Assembly (NCBI GenBank): GCA_910587655.1
Contig: CAJUND010000053.1
Span: forward strand, 1 to 10,491
Source: an uncultured Agathobacter sp.
Lineage (GTDB): Bacteria; Bacillota; Clostridia; Lachnospirales; Lachnospiraceae
Reading direction: 5' to 3'
DNA: 10,491 nucleotides
In this document: positions 1 to 7,052 of the stretch, one piece after another
Layout: each line of letters opens with the position of its first letter
Numbering within the stretch: position 1 is the first letter of the stretch
Made by a program: the position numbers and the translations under genes
Notes under the pieces: model-generated
The model's database searches: none
Seen by the model: the letters and a program-made list of their open reading frames with translations, nothing else
What the model was told of the DNA's origin: nothing

Positions 1-4
1 GGTT

Positions 5-33
5 ATTATACCACAAGTTCAAGCATAAGTCTA
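5..33 (-). promoter_or_regulatory. Candidate leftward promoter near window edge
   Basis: On the minus strand a perfect -10 TATAAT (5-10) sits 17 bases downstream of a weak -35-like TAGACT (28-33). Transcription would leave the window to the left, so the gene served is not visible. The region lies between the leuS terminator and the window edge, where an upstream region of another minus-strand gene is expected. The -35 matches consensus at only four of six positions, so the call is tentative. Confidence 0.35.
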
Positions 34-44
34 ATTAAATTGGA

Positions 45-77
45 TTATACTAGTAATAAAGTTGTAACTTTTTTCAT
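45..77 (-). CDS. Ten-codon ORF, possible leader peptide
   Basis: The minus strand reads MKKVTTLLLV then TAA. A strong GGAGG (86-90) lies eight bases before the ATG, a spacing typical of a translated gene, and an extended -10 element lies just upstream (101-109). The basic start followed by a hydrophobic run resembles the first residues of a signal peptide, but the frame stops after ten codons and the other frames do not continue as a signal sequence. It lies upstream of a second promoter-like element (5-33) that points out of the window. It could be a short leader peptide, the broken start of a lost secreted protein, or chance. No leucine- or threonine-dependent attenuator hairpin is visible before the window ends. 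Function unknown. Confidence 0.3.
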   Translation of the reverse strand: MKKVTTLLLV

Positions 78-100
78 AAATTTTTCCTCCATATTTCTTT

Positions 101-109
101 ATTTTAGCA
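101..109 (-). promoter_or_regulatory. Candidate extended -10 element
   Basis: On the minus strand the sequence TGCTAAAAT fits an extended -10 (TGn plus TAAAAT). No recognisable -35 lies 16-18 bases upstream. A start site about seven bases downstream would leave a very short leader before the GGAGG at 86-90 of the ten-codon ORF. An 11-base palindrome, TGATATTATCA (128-138), lies about 20 bases further upstream and could be an operator, although AT-rich DNA gives such palindromes by chance. Confidence 0.25.
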
Positions 110-169
110 AATTAATTACATCTATTTTGATATTATCACAGAACACAGGGATTAACAAGTTTTTCCAGC

Positions 170-197
170 AAAAACAGCGCCCCATAAAGAGGCGCTG
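170..197 (-). terminator. Intrinsic terminator after leuS
   Basis: Read on the minus strand, stem CAGCGCC pairs perfectly with GGCGCTG across a nine-base loop, followed directly by TTTTT. It starts 16 bases past the leuS stop codon, as expected for a rho-independent terminator ending that transcript. The stem core resembles that of the terminator at 10308-10340. Confidence 0.85.
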
Positions 198-213
198 CCC
201 ATGTCTTTCCTAT

Positions 214-2628
214 TTACTTCATTACAATATTCACAATCCTGCCCGGTACATAAATCTCCTTAACAATATTACCAGTCAGCTTATCGCCAAGTGTTTCCTT
301 TGCCCTTGTGATAACTTCCTCCTTCGGGTCAGTCTTCTGAATCTCAAGCGTTGCCCTTGTTTTTCCATTAATCTGCACTGCGATTTCAACAGTATCATCC
401 ACAGTCAGCGCTTCATCATAGGACGGCCATCTCTCAAAAGCTATGGTATCCGTATGTCCCATTTTCTCCCAGATTTCCTCACCAACATGCGGACATACGC
501 AGGAGAGCATTTTTACCAGTCCCTCTGCAAATTCCCGCGGGCAGCTTCCTGCCTTGTACACTTCATTGACAAAAATCATCATCTGGCTGATGGCTGTATT
601 AAATCCCAGCTCCTCAAAGTCATTTGTCACCTTCTTTACCGTCTTGTGATAGATTCTGGTAAGTGTACCGTCGTCTTCCTTTGTCAGATTGGACGGTTCC
701 GTAAAGAATTTCCATACGCGGCTGATAAAACGCCTTGCACCCTGCACGTTGTTGGAATTCCATGGCTTGGAAACCTCAAGCGGTCCCATAAACATCTCAT
801 ACAGCCGTAAGGTATCCGCACCCAGTTCCTCTACAACATCGCTTGGATTTACAACATATTCCGGAAAACGTTTTCCCATCTTGATACCGTTTTCCCCAAG
901 AATCATTCCCTGGTGTACTAATTTCCGGAAAGGCTCCTTCACTGGGGAGAGTCCCTGGTCATACAGGAAACGGTTCCAGATACGCGAATACATCAGATGC
1001 CCAACCGCATGCTCCGGACCTCCCACATATAAATCGACCGGAAGCCAGTGCTCAAGCAGTTTCTGGTCTGCAAATTCATTCTCATTATCCGGGTCGATAT
1101 ATCTCATATAATACCAGGAAGAACCGGCAGAACCCGGCATGGTGGATGTTTCCCGCACACCTTTCACACCGTTTTTATCGTACTGCTTCCACTCCACGGC
1201 ATTTTCCAGCGGAGCCTTGCCGTTCTTTCCTTTATAATCATCCAGTTCCGGAAGAATCAGGGGAAGTTCCTCATCTGGAATAAAATATATCTCACCATCC
1301 TCTTTATATACACATGGTACAGGCTCTCCCCAGTATCTCTGCCTTGCAAAAATCCATTCCCTGAAATGATAGTTTACCTTTCTTTCGGCAACTCCCATAT
1401 TTTCCAGCTTAACGGTAATGGCCTCCTTTGCCTCTTCCACGGTAAGTCCGGTAAACTCTTCGGAATTTATCAGTTTACATCCTTTTCCCAGGTAATCATG
1501 CTTTTCAAACGCATGCTCACTTACATCTGCCCCGTCAATTACCTGAATCATGTCAATATTATGGGCAACGGCATACTCAAAATCACGCTGGTCATGGCTT
1601 GGAACCGCCATGACCGCACCGGTTCCGTAGCTTGCAAGTACAAAATCACCGATGAAAAGCGGAACCTCTTTTCCGTTGACCGGGTTAATGGCATACAGTC
1701 CTTTTAAAATGCAGCCGGATTTTGTTTTATTTAATTCGGTACGGTCCATATCGTTTTTCTTTATGGTTTCGTCGATATATGCCTGTACTTCCTCCCTGTT
1801 TTCCACACGGTCCATCAGACCTTTGACAATCTCACCGTCCGGAGCAAGCACCATAAAGGTAATACCATAAATCGTTTCAATACAGGTGGTAAAAATAGAG
1901 AATTTGCCTCCGCCGACAATCTCAAATGCAACCTCCACACCGGTGCTTTTTCCAATCCAGTTACGCTGGATTTCTTTCGTGGATTCCGGCCAGTCAATCT
2001 CCTCAAGTCCCTCTAACAGCTTCTCTGCAAATGCCGGCTGGTCAATGACCCACTGTTTCATGTTTTTACGGATAACCGGATAACCGCCGCGTTCGGATTT
2101 GCCGTCAATCACCTCGTCATTGGAAAGAACCGTTCCAAGCTCCTCGCACCAGTTGACAGGCATGTCAATATATTTCGCATAACCGGCTTCATACAGACGC
2201 TTAAAAATCCACTGCGTCCATTTATAAAATTTGGGGTCAGACGTTGCAACCATCTTTGACCAGTCATAATCAAATCCCAGTTCCCTTAACTGTCTGGAAA
2301 ATGTTTTTATATTTTCCTGCGTAAAACCTGCCGGGTGGTTTCCGGTGGAAACCGCATACTGCTCTGCCGGAAGACCGAAAGAATCATATCCCATGGGATG
2401 AAGTACATTGTACCCCTGCATCCTCTTCATTCTTGACATAATATCTGTTGCTGTGTATCCTTCCGGATGGCCTGCATGAAGCCCCACGCCGGAGGGATAT
2501 GGAAACATATCCAGCGCATAGTATTTCGGTTTGCTAAAATCCCATACGTCTGTCTGAAACGTCTCATGCTCCTGCCAGTATTTCTGCCATTTCTGTTCGA
2601 TTGCCTTGTGATTATAAACTTCTGCCAT
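214..2628 (-). CDS. leuS: Leucyl-tRNA synthetase
   Basis: Charges tRNA-Leu with leucine in the cytoplasm and edits mischarged products. The 804-residue length equals that of the Bacillus-type enzyme. Visible in order: class I signature HAGH (51-54) after PYPSG; the WCEELGTVLSNDEV and SERGG insert segment (160-182); the CP1 editing domain, with a threonine-rich peptide TTCIET (247-252) and GTGAVMAVPSHDQRD (335-349, holding the conserved Asp); WYYMRYIDP (505-513); and the KMSKS-loop equivalent KMGKR (583-587). The second Lys of that loop is kept, but the Ser positions differ from the usual KMSKS. The editing peptide reads CIE where many bacterial enzymes have RPD. The start is fixed by AGAGG eight bases before the ATG. 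The gene has its own promoter (2678-2707), a leader of about 40 bases and its own terminator, so it appears monocistronic. The leader is too short for a T-box, so no tRNA-sensing control is seen. Identity is certain. Confidence 0.98.
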   Translation of the reverse strand: MAEVYNHKAIEQKWQKYWQEHETFQTDVWDFSKPKYYALDMFPYPSGVGLHAGHPEGYTATDIMSRMKRMQGYNVLHPMGYDSFGLPAEQYAVSTGNHPAGFTQENIKTFSRQLRELGFDYDWSKMVATSDPKFYKWTQWIFKRLYEAGYAKYIDMPVNWCEELGTVLSNDEVIDGKSERGGYPVIRKNMKQWVIDQPAFAEKLLEGLEEIDWPESTKEIQRNWIGKSTGVEVAFEIVGGGKFSIFTTCIETIYGITFMVLAPDGEIVKGLMDRVENREEVQAYIDETIKKNDMDRTELNKTKSGCILKGLYAINPVNGKEVPLFIGDFVLASYGTGAVMAVPSHDQRDFEYAVAHNIDMIQVIDGADVSEHAFEKHDYLGKGCKLINSEEFTGLTVEEAKEAITVKLENMGVAERKVNYHFREWIFARQRYWGEPVPCVYKEDGEIYFIPDEELPLILPELDDYKGKNGKAPLENAVEWKQYDKNGVKGVRETSTMPGSAGSSWYYMRYIDPDNENEFADQKLLEHWLPVDLYVGGPEHAVGHLMYSRIWNRFLYDQGLSPVKEPFRKLVHQGMILGENGIKMGKRFPEYVVNPSDVVEELGADTLRLYEMFMGPLEVSKPWNSNNVQGARRFISRVWKFFTEPSNLTKEDDGTLTRIYHKTVKKVTNDFEELGFNTAISQMMIFVNEVYKAGSCPREFAEGLVKMLSCVCPHVGEEIWEKMGHTDTIAFERWPSYDEALTVDDTVEIAVQINGKTRATLEIQKTDPKEEVITRAKETLGDKLTGNIVKEIYVPGRIVNIVMK

Positions 2629-2677
2629 TTCTTCTGCCTCTTTTACATAAATTTTTGTTGTATTTTCTTCGCACCAT

Positions 2678-2707
2678 ATTTTACATCAAATTTCCGCATT
2701 TTGTCAA
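2678..2707 (-). promoter_or_regulatory. leuS promoter
   Basis: The minus strand carries a perfect -35 TTGACA (2702-2707), an 18-base spacer and -10 TAAAAT (2678-2683). The predicted start near 2671 gives a leader of about 40 bases to the leuS ATG at 2628. It sits in the 93-base gap after the EAL gene stop, where no terminator hairpin is evident, so some read-through from the EAL gene is possible. Confidence 0.75.
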
Positions 2708-2721
2708 TTCAGGGGATTACA

Positions 2722-4644
2722 CTATTTACTGTGAGCGGAAAGAAACTGCAGATATTCCTCTGCCGGAAGCGGCTTTGAAAAATAATAGCCCTGTATGTAG
2801 TCTACTTTTAATGCTGTCATCTCCTCCAGCTGTTCTTTCGTTTCCACTCCTTCCGCCACAACGAACAAATCCAGTTCATGTGCCAGTTTAATAATCGCCT
2901 GCACAACAAACTTTGCCTTTAAATCCTTAAAATATGCCTGGGTCATGTTCATATCCAGCTTCATGATTGCCACCGGCATATCAATCATATAATCCAGGTT
3001 GGACTGTCCGTTTCCGAAATCATCCAGTGAAAAAGACACTCCTTTTTCAATTAATTTATTCATATTTTCCAGAAGTGTATTTTTGGCGCTGACAGATCCG
3101 GTTTCTGTAATTTCCAGATTAATATACCATGGTTCTGTCCCGTACCTTTTCATAATATCCATATAGCGGTCTGCCAGAAACCTCTGCTGGCACTGAATCA
3201 CGGACAAATTCACTTCAATATAATGAATCCCCGTTTTTTTTGGAGAATTCGCCTGAAGAAATTTACAGACCTTTTCAAAAACCCGCTCCCCCAGAACCGA
3301 AATCAGCCCGCTTTCTTCCGCAACCGGTATAAACTGTCCCGGTGAAAGAAGGGAACCATCCGTATTCCGAATGCGGACAAGCGCCTCTGCCGAGGTAAAT
3401 TCCTGTTCTTTAACCGCATAAATCGGCTGGTAAAATACTTCCACCCTGTCCTCATCCATCGCTTTTATGATTTTCTCCCGAATCACATCCGCATGTCTGA
3501 TCTGGTTTAACATATGCTCATTAACATAACATACATGGGAGCTTGTGATATTTCGGTTTTCCATCAGCAGATGTCTGCGGACACTCATAACTTCTTCCGT
3601 GCTGTTCATCAGTTCCGTATTGGGAAAAAGCATAAACAGCGTTTTGGGAAATTCCTCAGCGCCAACTGCATCAACATTGTAAAACTGATTGTAATAAAAT
3701 GTATCCTGCAGCTTCGTAAAGGTCTTTGACATATATGTCATATCCGGAAATATAATCGCAAGTTCATGTTCAATCCCCTTAAATATCTTTGCTTTGGGAA
3801 AATCCTTTAAAAAGTGAATAATCTTGTGCATGCACATGTCCACATATTCCTGTTCCAGATGCTGCTGGTCATCAACAATCTGCATGTAAATCAGTCCCTG
3901 GGACTGACTTCTTTCATAACACTGGTCCAGGTAGCTGATCAGTGCGTGATAATGAAAACAGCCAAAACGGTGGTCAATATTATTTTCAGGGTTTTCCAGT
4001 GAGCAGTAAATTACCAGCAGTCCGAGCCCGCAGGCAAGACCAGCCAAAAGAACCCGGTTATTAAAGTACATCTGTGTAACCGCAGCCGCCAGCCATAAAA
4101 ACAGCCAGATAAGCACTGCCCGTTTCCGTTTACTCTCAATTCTGCCGCCGTACTTCTTCAAAAGCCACAGCATTCCTGCCAGATAAACGATAACAACCAT
4201 ATACGTATATGTAACTGCAGGTCCGCTGGTGTATACCCTTTCATTTTCCATATGGTAGCGGATTGGCAGCAAAAATACCACAATATTAAATGCAAGTGTA
4301 CACAAAGAATAAAGTTTTACCCTTTTTCTGCTGTTTTTCTCAGAATATGTGTCCACAGTAATATAAGTATTTGCAGCAAATCCAACCCATGGAAGGCTTG
4401 CAAGGTATCCCTTGCAGGAAAGTGCAAGTACTGTTTCCGGAATCCGGTCATTATAATAAATGGCTGCCACAGAAAGAATATCCAGAATCACACATGCCAT
4501 CGTAATTAAAAGAGTCCGGATAAATGCCTGTTCAATATATAATCCGACTCTTTTCTGCCGGAAAAACAGAATAAACAATAATACCATAATTGCCATTCCG
4601 CTCAGCTGGTTTTGTATATTCATATAATTTGCCCCACTGTACAT
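2722..4644 (-). CDS. Membrane c-di-GMP phosphodiesterase (7TM, degenerate GGDEF, EAL)
   Basis: Likely hydrolyses cyclic di-GMP at the membrane in response to a signal sensed by its N-terminal half. About seven hydrophobic segments fill residues 14-214. Residues 225-375 look like a decayed GGDEF domain: DHRFGCFHYHALISYL resembles the DxLTGLxNR region, and KGIEHELAIIFPD stands where RxGGDEFAIILPD would be, so cyclase activity is not expected. The EAL domain (about 385-636) keeps the usual metal and catalytic residues: E420 of EAL, N479, E511, D541-D542 of DDFGNG, K562, E598 and Q618. The phosphodiesterase should therefore be active. The dead GGDEF could bind GTP or regulate, which is inference. 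Start choice is uncertain: the ATG at 4644 has no clear ribosome binding site, while the in-frame ATG at 4623 (residue 8) has GTGGGG eight bases upstream and may be the true start. It follows the ilvC terminator and has its own promoter. The ligand is unknown. Confidence 0.92.
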   Translation of the reverse strand: MYSGANYMNIQNQLSGMAIMVLLFILFFRQKRVGLYIEQAFIRTLLITMACVILDILSVAAIYYNDRIPETVLALSCKGYLASLPWVGFAANTYITVDTYSEKNSRKRVKLYSLCTLAFNIVVFLLPIRYHMENERVYTSGPAVTYTYMVVIVYLAGMLWLLKKYGGRIESKRKRAVLIWLFLWLAAAVTQMYFNNRVLLAGLACGLGLLVIYCSLENPENNIDHRFGCFHYHALISYLDQCYERSQSQGLIYMQIVDDQQHLEQEYVDMCMHKIIHFLKDFPKAKIFKGIEHELAIIFPDMTYMSKTFTKLQDTFYYNQFYNVDAVGAEEFPKTLFMLFPNTELMNSTEEVMSVRRHLLMENRNITSSHVCYVNEHMLNQIRHADVIREKIIKAMDEDRVEVFYQPIYAVKEQEFTSAEALVRIRNTDGSLLSPGQFIPVAEESGLISVLGERVFEKVCKFLQANSPKKTGIHYIEVNLSVIQCQQRFLADRYMDIMKRYGTEPWYINLEITETGSVSAKNTLLENMNKLIEKGVSFSLDDFGNGQSNLDYMIDMPVAIMKLDMNMTQAYFKDLKAKFVVQAIIKLAHELDLFVVAEGVETKEQLEEMTALKVDYIQGYYFSKPLPAEEYLQFLSAHSK

Positions 4645-4666
4645 TTATAAATAAACTTACATTTCC

Positions 4667-4675
4667 ATTGTACCA
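4667..4675 (-). promoter_or_regulatory. Candidate promoter of the EAL gene (extended -10)
   Basis: The minus strand reads TGGTACAAT, an extended -10 (TGn plus TACAAT). The position for a -35 is a T-run from the ilvC terminator tail, so recognition would rely on the extended element. The predicted start near 4660 gives a leader of about 16 bases to the ATG at 4644 or 37 to the ATG at 4623, which favours the downstream start. Confidence 0.5.
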
Positions 4676-4686
4676 TAAGGCTGTAC

Positions 4687-4723
4687 AAAAAAAAAGGACT
4701 TTACAGTATGCAAAGTCCTTTTT
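4687..4723 (-). terminator. Intrinsic terminator after ilvC
   Basis: On the minus strand GGACTTT pairs with AAAGTCC across a nine-base loop. The stem can be extended by A-T pairs, and nine T residues follow. It lies about 37 bases past the ilvC stop codon. The opposite strand also has a T5 tail (4719-4723), so it could work in both directions, but there is no plus-strand gene here that needs it. Confidence 0.9.
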
Positions 4724-4759
4724 CTGCTCGACTTTTATAATGCAGAAATATTACCGGTT

Positions 4760-5785
4760 TTAGTTATTGATAAATTTATCTTCCTCGTTATTCCAGCTGT
4801 ACAGCTTACGGATTTCTTCTCCTACTTTCTCAGAAGGATGCTCTGCAGCGAGCTTTCTCATAGCCTTGAAATGTACCTGGCGTCCTGCCGGGGACATATC
4901 CAGTAAGAATTCCTTTGCAAAAGTTCCATCCTGAATATCAGAAAGGATTTTCTTCATGGTTTTCTTGGTTTCTTCTGTAATAAGCTTCGGTCCAGTCACA
5001 TAATCTCCGTACTCAGCAGTATTGGAAATAGAGTATCTCATTCCTGCAAAACCTGACTGGTAGATTAAGTCTACAATCAGCTTCATCTCATGGATACACT
5101 CAAAATATGCGTTTCTTGGATCATAGCCGGCTTCACAGAGGGTTTCAAATCCAGCCTGCATCAGGGCACAGACACCGCCGCAAAGTACCGCCTGCTCACC
5201 AAAAAGATCTGTCTCTGTTTCAGTACGGAAGGTTGTTTCAAGAACACCAGCCCTTGCCCCGCCGATTGCAAGTGCATATGCTAATGCAGTATCCAGTGCC
5301 TTTCCTGTCGCATCCTGCTCAACAGCTACAAGACAAGGAACACCCTTTCCTGCCTGGTACTCAGAACGAACGGTATGTCCCGGTCCCTTAGGTGCAATCA
5401 TGGTTACATCCACATCCTTTGGAGGAACGATACATCCAAAATGGATATTGAAACCATGTGCGAACATCAGCATATTGCCAGCCTCAAGGTTTGGCTCAAT
5501 ATCTTTCTTATACATATCAGCCTGTTTCTCATCATTAATTAATATCATGATGATATCAGCCTTCTTTGCAGCCTCTGCAGCCGTATATACTTCAAATCCC
5601 TGCTTAACAGCCTTGTCCCATGACCTGCTGCCTTCGTAGAGACCAATGATAACATTGCATCCGGACTCCTTTGCATTCAGTGCATGTGCATGTCCCTGGC
5701 TTCCGTAACCAATCACTGCAATGGTTTTTCCCTCCAGCAGAGACAGATTACAGTCTTCCTGATAATAAATTCTTGCTTCTGACAT
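4760..5785 (-). CDS. ilvC: Ketol-acid reductoisomerase
   Basis: Second common step of valine and isoleucine synthesis: Mg-dependent isomerisation and NAD(P)H reduction of acetolactate or acetohydroxybutyrate. The 341 residues fit the short class I form. Visible: the Rossmann motif GYGSQGHAHALN (26-37); the cofactor loop LYEGSRSW (49-56); conserved H110 and K133 (IAPKGPGH); and the metal and substrate residues D193, E197, E229, E233 and S254 in DLFGEQ, ECIHE and YSISNTAEYGD. The start is fixed by a perfect AGGAGG (5795-5800) nine bases before the ATG. It is the second gene of a unit with ilvN, 84 bases downstream of it across a stable hairpin, and ends at a strong terminator. The first residue of the cofactor loop, often Arg in NADPH enzymes, is Tyr here. 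This may affect cofactor preference, but the Ser residues that contact the phosphate remain. Confidence 0.98.
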   Translation of the reverse strand: MSEARIYYQEDCNLSLLEGKTIAVIGYGSQGHAHALNAKESGCNVIIGLYEGSRSWDKAVKQGFEVYTAAEAAKKADIIMILINDEKQADMYKKDIEPNLEAGNMLMFAHGFNIHFGCIVPPKDVDVTMIAPKGPGHTVRSEYQAGKGVPCLVAVEQDATGKALDTALAYALAIGGARAGVLETTFRTETETDLFGEQAVLCGGVCALMQAGFETLCEAGYDPRNAYFECIHEMKLIVDLIYQSGFAGMRYSISNTAEYGDYVTGPKLITEETKKTMKKILSDIQDGTFAKEFLLDMSPAGRQVHFKAMRKLAAEHPSEKVGEEIRKLYSWNNEEDKFINN

Positions 5786-5819
5786 CTTTATTGTCCTCCT
5801 AAAATTTTATTTATATGGA

Positions 5820-5858
5820 GCAGCTTACATGAATTCCCGCTTACGGGATGTAATCTGC
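5820..5858 (-). other. Hairpin between ilvN and ilvC
   Basis: The gap contains a nested inverted repeat: GCAG (5820-5823) with CTGC (5855-5858), TTACAT (5825-5830) with ATGTAA (5848-5853), and CCCG (5836-5839) with CGGG (5844-5847) around a four-base loop. There is one mismatch, plus a five-base bulge on one side. No T-run follows on the minus strand, so it is not a standard terminator. It could protect or process the mRNA so that ilvN and ilvC are made in different amounts. That role is inference. Confidence 0.6.
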
Positions 5859-5869
5859 ATCTAATCACC

Positions 5870-6370
5870 TTAATCCAGAAAACGGACGTCCTGAGAGCCT
5901 CTTGTCAGTCCCGTAATTCCGGTTCTTGCAAGCTCTAAAATCTCATATCCCGTCAGCAGATCAAGGAAACCATCCAGTTTATTCTGATGTCCCACCAGTT
6001 CAATCATCATGGAGTCATGCGTAACATCCACAATTTTACCATGGAATATCTCTGTCACATTCATAACAGCCTGACGCTCGGTATCCTTTGCACGAATTTT
6101 GACCAGAATCAGCTCACGGGTTACAGATGAACCCTGCTCAAGCTTTTTAATGTCAAGCACATCCTCAAGCTTTTCCAGCTGTTTTTCAATCTGCTCCAGA
6201 ATCTGTTCATCCCCGCTGGCTACGATAGTTATTCTTGTATACCGCGGGTCAGCGGTCACACCGGAGGAAAAACTGTCAATATTATATCCCCTGCGGCTGA
6301 ACAGCCCGGAAATCCGGCTTGTCACACCTGGATTGTTTTCCACTAAAAGAGACAATGCTTCTCTTCTCAT
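5870..6370 (-). CDS. ilvN: Acetolactate synthase, small (regulatory) subunit
   Basis: Regulatory partner of the catalytic IlvB subunit in the first step of branched-chain amino acid synthesis. Such subunits activate IlvB and bring valine feedback inhibition. The 166 residues match the usual length. An N-terminal ACT domain (about 2-75) carries the family pattern LLVENNPGVTSRISGLFSRR and YNIDSFSSG. The C-terminal domain includes ELILVKI, FHGKIVDV and ELVGHQNKLDGF, ending in TGITGLTRG. The start has AGAAGG nine bases upstream. An ATG seven bases upstream of it runs into a stop after two codons and is not used. It is the first gene of the ilvN-ilvC unit, with a near-consensus promoter (6439-6467) and a leader of about 60 bases lacking a T-box. 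No ilvB is present in the window, so the catalytic subunit must be encoded elsewhere. Confidence 0.96.
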   Translation of the reverse strand: MRREALSLLVENNPGVTSRISGLFSRRGYNIDSFSSGVTADPRYTRITIVASGDEQILEQIEKQLEKLEDVLDIKKLEQGSSVTRELILVKIRAKDTERQAVMNVTEIFHGKIVDVTHDSMMIELVGHQNKLDGFLDLLTGYEILELARTGITGLTRGSQDVRFLD

Positions 6371-6433
6371 TCCATTTATCCTTCTGCTTTCTTAAAAATT
6401 GCGTGTTATTGATACCCCAGGCATCTTTATAAC

Positions 6434-6459
6434 ATCAGATAATAATACTATTCTCTGAT
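6434..6459. repeat. Inverted repeat over the ilvN promoter
   Basis: ATCAGA (6434-6439) and TCTGAT (6454-6459) form a six-base inverted repeat 14 bases apart. The first arm touches the -10 of the ilvN promoter and the second lies in its spacer. A regulator bound here would block RNA polymerase, so it is a candidate operator. It does not fit a CodY-type box, and I do not recognise the motif. Confidence 0.35.
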
Positions 6460-6467
6460 TTTGTCAA
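6439..6467 (-). promoter_or_regulatory. ilvN-ilvC promoter
   Basis: On the minus strand a perfect -35 TTGACA (6462-6467) is followed at 17 bases by -10 TATTAT (6439-6444). The predicted start near 6432 gives a leader of about 60 bases to the ilvN ATG. No leader-peptide attenuator or T-box is seen in it. Flanking inverted repeats suggest control of initiation. Confidence 0.78.
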
Positions 6468-6478
6468 GTTCTGTCTAT

Positions 6479-6497
6479 GTTATAACCATGGGTTATA
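6479..6497. repeat. Palindrome upstream of the ilvN promoter
   Basis: TATAACC (6481-6487) and GGTTATA (6491-6497) are perfect inverted repeats three bases apart, and the eight-base palindrome GTTATAAC (6479-6486) is nested in the first arm. Its centre lies about 57 bases upstream of the predicted ilvN start, a place where activators often bind. There is no T-run, so it is not a convincing terminator for the zinc-ribbon gene that ends at 6521. The regulator is unknown. Confidence 0.45.
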
Positions 6498-6520
6498 TTT
6501 AAAATAACTGGCACCTATCT

Positions 6521-7012
6521 TTATATCGCGCTAAATCCTGTAAAAAGCATGGTCATCAGACCTAATCCAAGTACAATCATAACAACCTTAACAACCAGCG
6601 CAATAATACTGCATACGATTCCGGCAACCGCCATTCCTTTTCCCTGAGGTCCTTTATGAATGGAAAGAATCCCAAATACAATCGAAAGTACTACACAAAT
6701 GATGGTTACCACCGTTTGCACTGCACAGCATCCAAACAGCAGTGCAATAATACCTAAAATCATGGACGCAATGGCAAGCCCCGTCGAACCGCCGTCCATG
6801 TTCTGCGGTGTACCGTATCCGCTGCCGCCATTATTATATGTATAATTATTCGTATTCCCTGTCTGTCCGGAATAGGAAGGCGCACCCTCCCCGTAAATTC
6901 CGCCCTGCCGGCCGTTCTGGTCCTGGGCAGTATTCTGATTTACAGCTGTTCCGCAGTAACCGCATACCTGCGCCCCTTCCGGAATCTCATTTCCACATTT
7001 TTTGCAAAACAT
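6521..7012 (-). CDS. Zinc-ribbon DUF4190-type membrane protein
   Basis: Function unknown. The N-terminus is a small zinc ribbon: C3 and C6 (CKKC) with C17 and C20 (CGYC). A linker rich in Gly, Asn, Gln and Tyr follows (about 22-75). The C-terminal half is hydrophobic, with three or four membrane segments. Its pattern GLAIASMILGIIALL and KGMAVAGIVCSIIALV, joined by SIHKGPQGKG, is typical of DUF4190 proteins. The ribbon probably faces the cytoplasm, which is inference. AGGAG (7019-7023) lies six bases before the ATG. The gene starts 40 bases after the cohesin-dockerin gene with no terminator between them, so they are probably co-transcribed. The functional link is unclear. No clear terminator follows it. 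Confidence 0.88.
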   Translation of the reverse strand: MFCKKCGNEIPEGAQVCGYCGTAVNQNTAQDQNGRQGGIYGEGAPSYSGQTGNTNNYTYNNGGSGYGTPQNMDGGSTGLAIASMILGIIALLFGCCAVQTVVTIICVVLSIVFGILSIHKGPQGKGMAVAGIVCSIIALVVKVVMIVLGLGLMTMLFTGFSAI

Positions 7013-7052
7013 TTTCTACTCCTGTTCTAAACTTTGCTGAATGAAATCCTGT

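Noticed and set aside
40..810. Long plus-strand open frame opposite the leuS 3' end
   Set aside because: It overlaps the well-supported leuS coding sequence and its terminator, and the translation resembles no known protein. It is an antisense shadow.
2629..2721. Possible T-box riboswitch upstream of leuS
   Set aside because: The leader after the TTGACA promoter is only about 40 bases, and no T-box antiterminator sequence is present.
6238..6252. ACCGCGGGTC resembling part of a T-box
   Set aside because: It lies inside ilvN coding sequence (codons for DPRYT), on the wrong strand and without the surrounding T-box elements.
6371..6520. Possible T-box or leader-peptide attenuator before ilvN
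   Set aside because: The leader is about 60 bases, with no terminator hairpin and no run of branched-chain codons in a ribosome-bound short ORF.
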